Source of the DNA: Bacillota bacterium
GTDB taxonomy: Bacteria; Bacillota; Clostridia; Christensenellales; Pumilibacteraceae
Length of the DNA stretch: 61,003 nucleotides
Reading direction: 5' to 3'
NCBI GenBank assembly: GCA_009780135.1
Contig: WRAP01000009.1
Coordinates: 1-61,003 of the forward strand
The position numbers and the translations under genes were made by a program. Positions within the stretch are counted from its first letter, which is position 1; every line of letters begins with the position of its first letter. Below are positions 60,729 through 61,003 of the stretch, one piece after another. The notes under the pieces were generated by a model that did no database searches, was not told the DNA's origin, and was given only the letters and a program-made list of their open reading frames with translations.

Positions 60729-60822
60729 TTGACAAGTTGCAAAAAGTGTTATACAATATAGGTCAATGTTGTGCAAAGGTGCGTTCGAATTCTATTTGGA
60801 GTTCGTCGTGCCTTTTTGCAAT
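60729..60822 (+). promoter_or_regulatory. Promoter and structured leader RNA
   Basis: TTGACA (60729-60734) and TACAAT (60752-60757) are 17 bp apart. The leader then folds into a long hairpin: GCAAAGGTGCG near 60773-60783 pairs with CGTGCCTTTTTGC near 60809-60821, with an inner stem CGAATTC...GAGTTCG. It lies about 100 nt before the next ATG. No known riboswitch is recognised. Confidence 0.65.
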
Positions 60823-60919
60823 ATTTTAGACATTAAGTAAATGTGATGTTTTATTTAATGCTATAAACCTAATCAAATAATAAATCGACATTAAATTTCA
60901 AGGAGTCTTTTAAGAAAGA

Positions 60920-61003
60920 ATGAGAAAGTTAAAAACAAATAGTATAAAAAGTATATTGCTTATATTTCTACTAGTGTTAGTAGTAGCAATGGCAGGAGTA
61001 GCA
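60920..61003 (+). CDS. Start of an exported protein (truncated by the window edge)
   Basis: Twenty-eight codons are visible: a basic N-terminus (MRKLKTNSIKS) followed by a hydrophobic core (ILLIFLLVLVVAMAGVA), i.e. a signal peptide. An AAGGAG motif lies about 15 bp upstream. The mature protein lies outside the window. Confidence 0.7.
   Translation, partial: MRKLKTNSIKSILLIFLLVLVVAMAGVA

Overview
The window is about 61 kb of AT-rich chromosome from a spore-forming, Gram-positive-type bacterium. The lineage is probably Clostridia: it carries a complete spoIIIAA-AH operon, the SCIFF peptide and its radical SAM maturase next to secDF, reverse-type rubrerythrin with PerR, a Lsa-like ABC-F protein, and the Firmicutes order ylmE/sepF/lspA/rluD/pyrR/pyrB/pyrC. 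Species cannot be named from sequence alone. An uncultured, host-associated clostridial lineage is my best guess. The genetic code is standard, since TAA, TAG and TGA are all used as stops.

Layout. 1-1.3 kb: a BspA-type leucine-rich-repeat lipoprotein behind a CAAG tetranucleotide tract. 1.3-8.7 kb: the spoIIIA operon (the engulfment-stage mother cell to forespore channel), with a thioredoxin reductase/thioredoxin fusion inserted between spoIIIAF and spoIIIAG and repeats in almost every gap. 8.7-20.2 kb: scfA-scfB, secD-secF, recJ, rel, a metallo-hydrolase and hemZ. 20.3-31.4 kb: a Nudix hydrolase, a CNNM transporter, glf, an NfeD/SPFH pair, yajC, a peroxide-defence cluster, and an XRE regulator facing a 51-residue repeat protein. 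31.4-38.6 kb: translation genes (rpsB, tsf, rpsP, khpA, rimM, trmD), with a lipoprotein and a secreted trypsin-like protease lying between rpsB and tsf. 38.8-43.5 kb: ABC-F protein, ECF sigma factor and membrane-anchored beta-propeller. 43.5-50.2 kb: ATP-grasp, PLP-homeostasis protein, sepF, lspA, rluD and pyrimidine genes. 50.3-55.4 kb: small regulators and lipoproteins, rpmE and a DUF1385-PrmC fusion. 55.4-58.3 kb (minus strand): serA, a REP-associated tyrosine transposase (RAYT) and serC. 58.4-61 kb: a DUF4130 protein, a biotin carboxylase, and the start of an exported protein that runs off the edge.

The most unusual layer is non-coding and cuts across these genes. (1) A family of GTAGGGGCG...CGCCC REP-like palindromes is scattered through the window. 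The stems vary in a compensatory way, they often form head-to-head pairs, and a RAYT is present that could move them. They sit in frame inside rimM, inside the DUF1385-PrmC gene, and inside the RAYT gene itself. (2) A second family consists of inverted arms made of 7-bp repeats around a core. One such tract forms the linker of the TrxR-thioredoxin fusion, and another supplies the spoIIIAA stop codon. (3) A 177-bp MITE with perfect 20-bp ends lies between spoIIIAC and spoIIIAD. (4) Several genes have consensus promoters placed 7-8 bp before the start codon, which predicts leaderless mRNAs. Taken together, the window looks like a genome in which small palindromic elements are remodelling operons and proteins.
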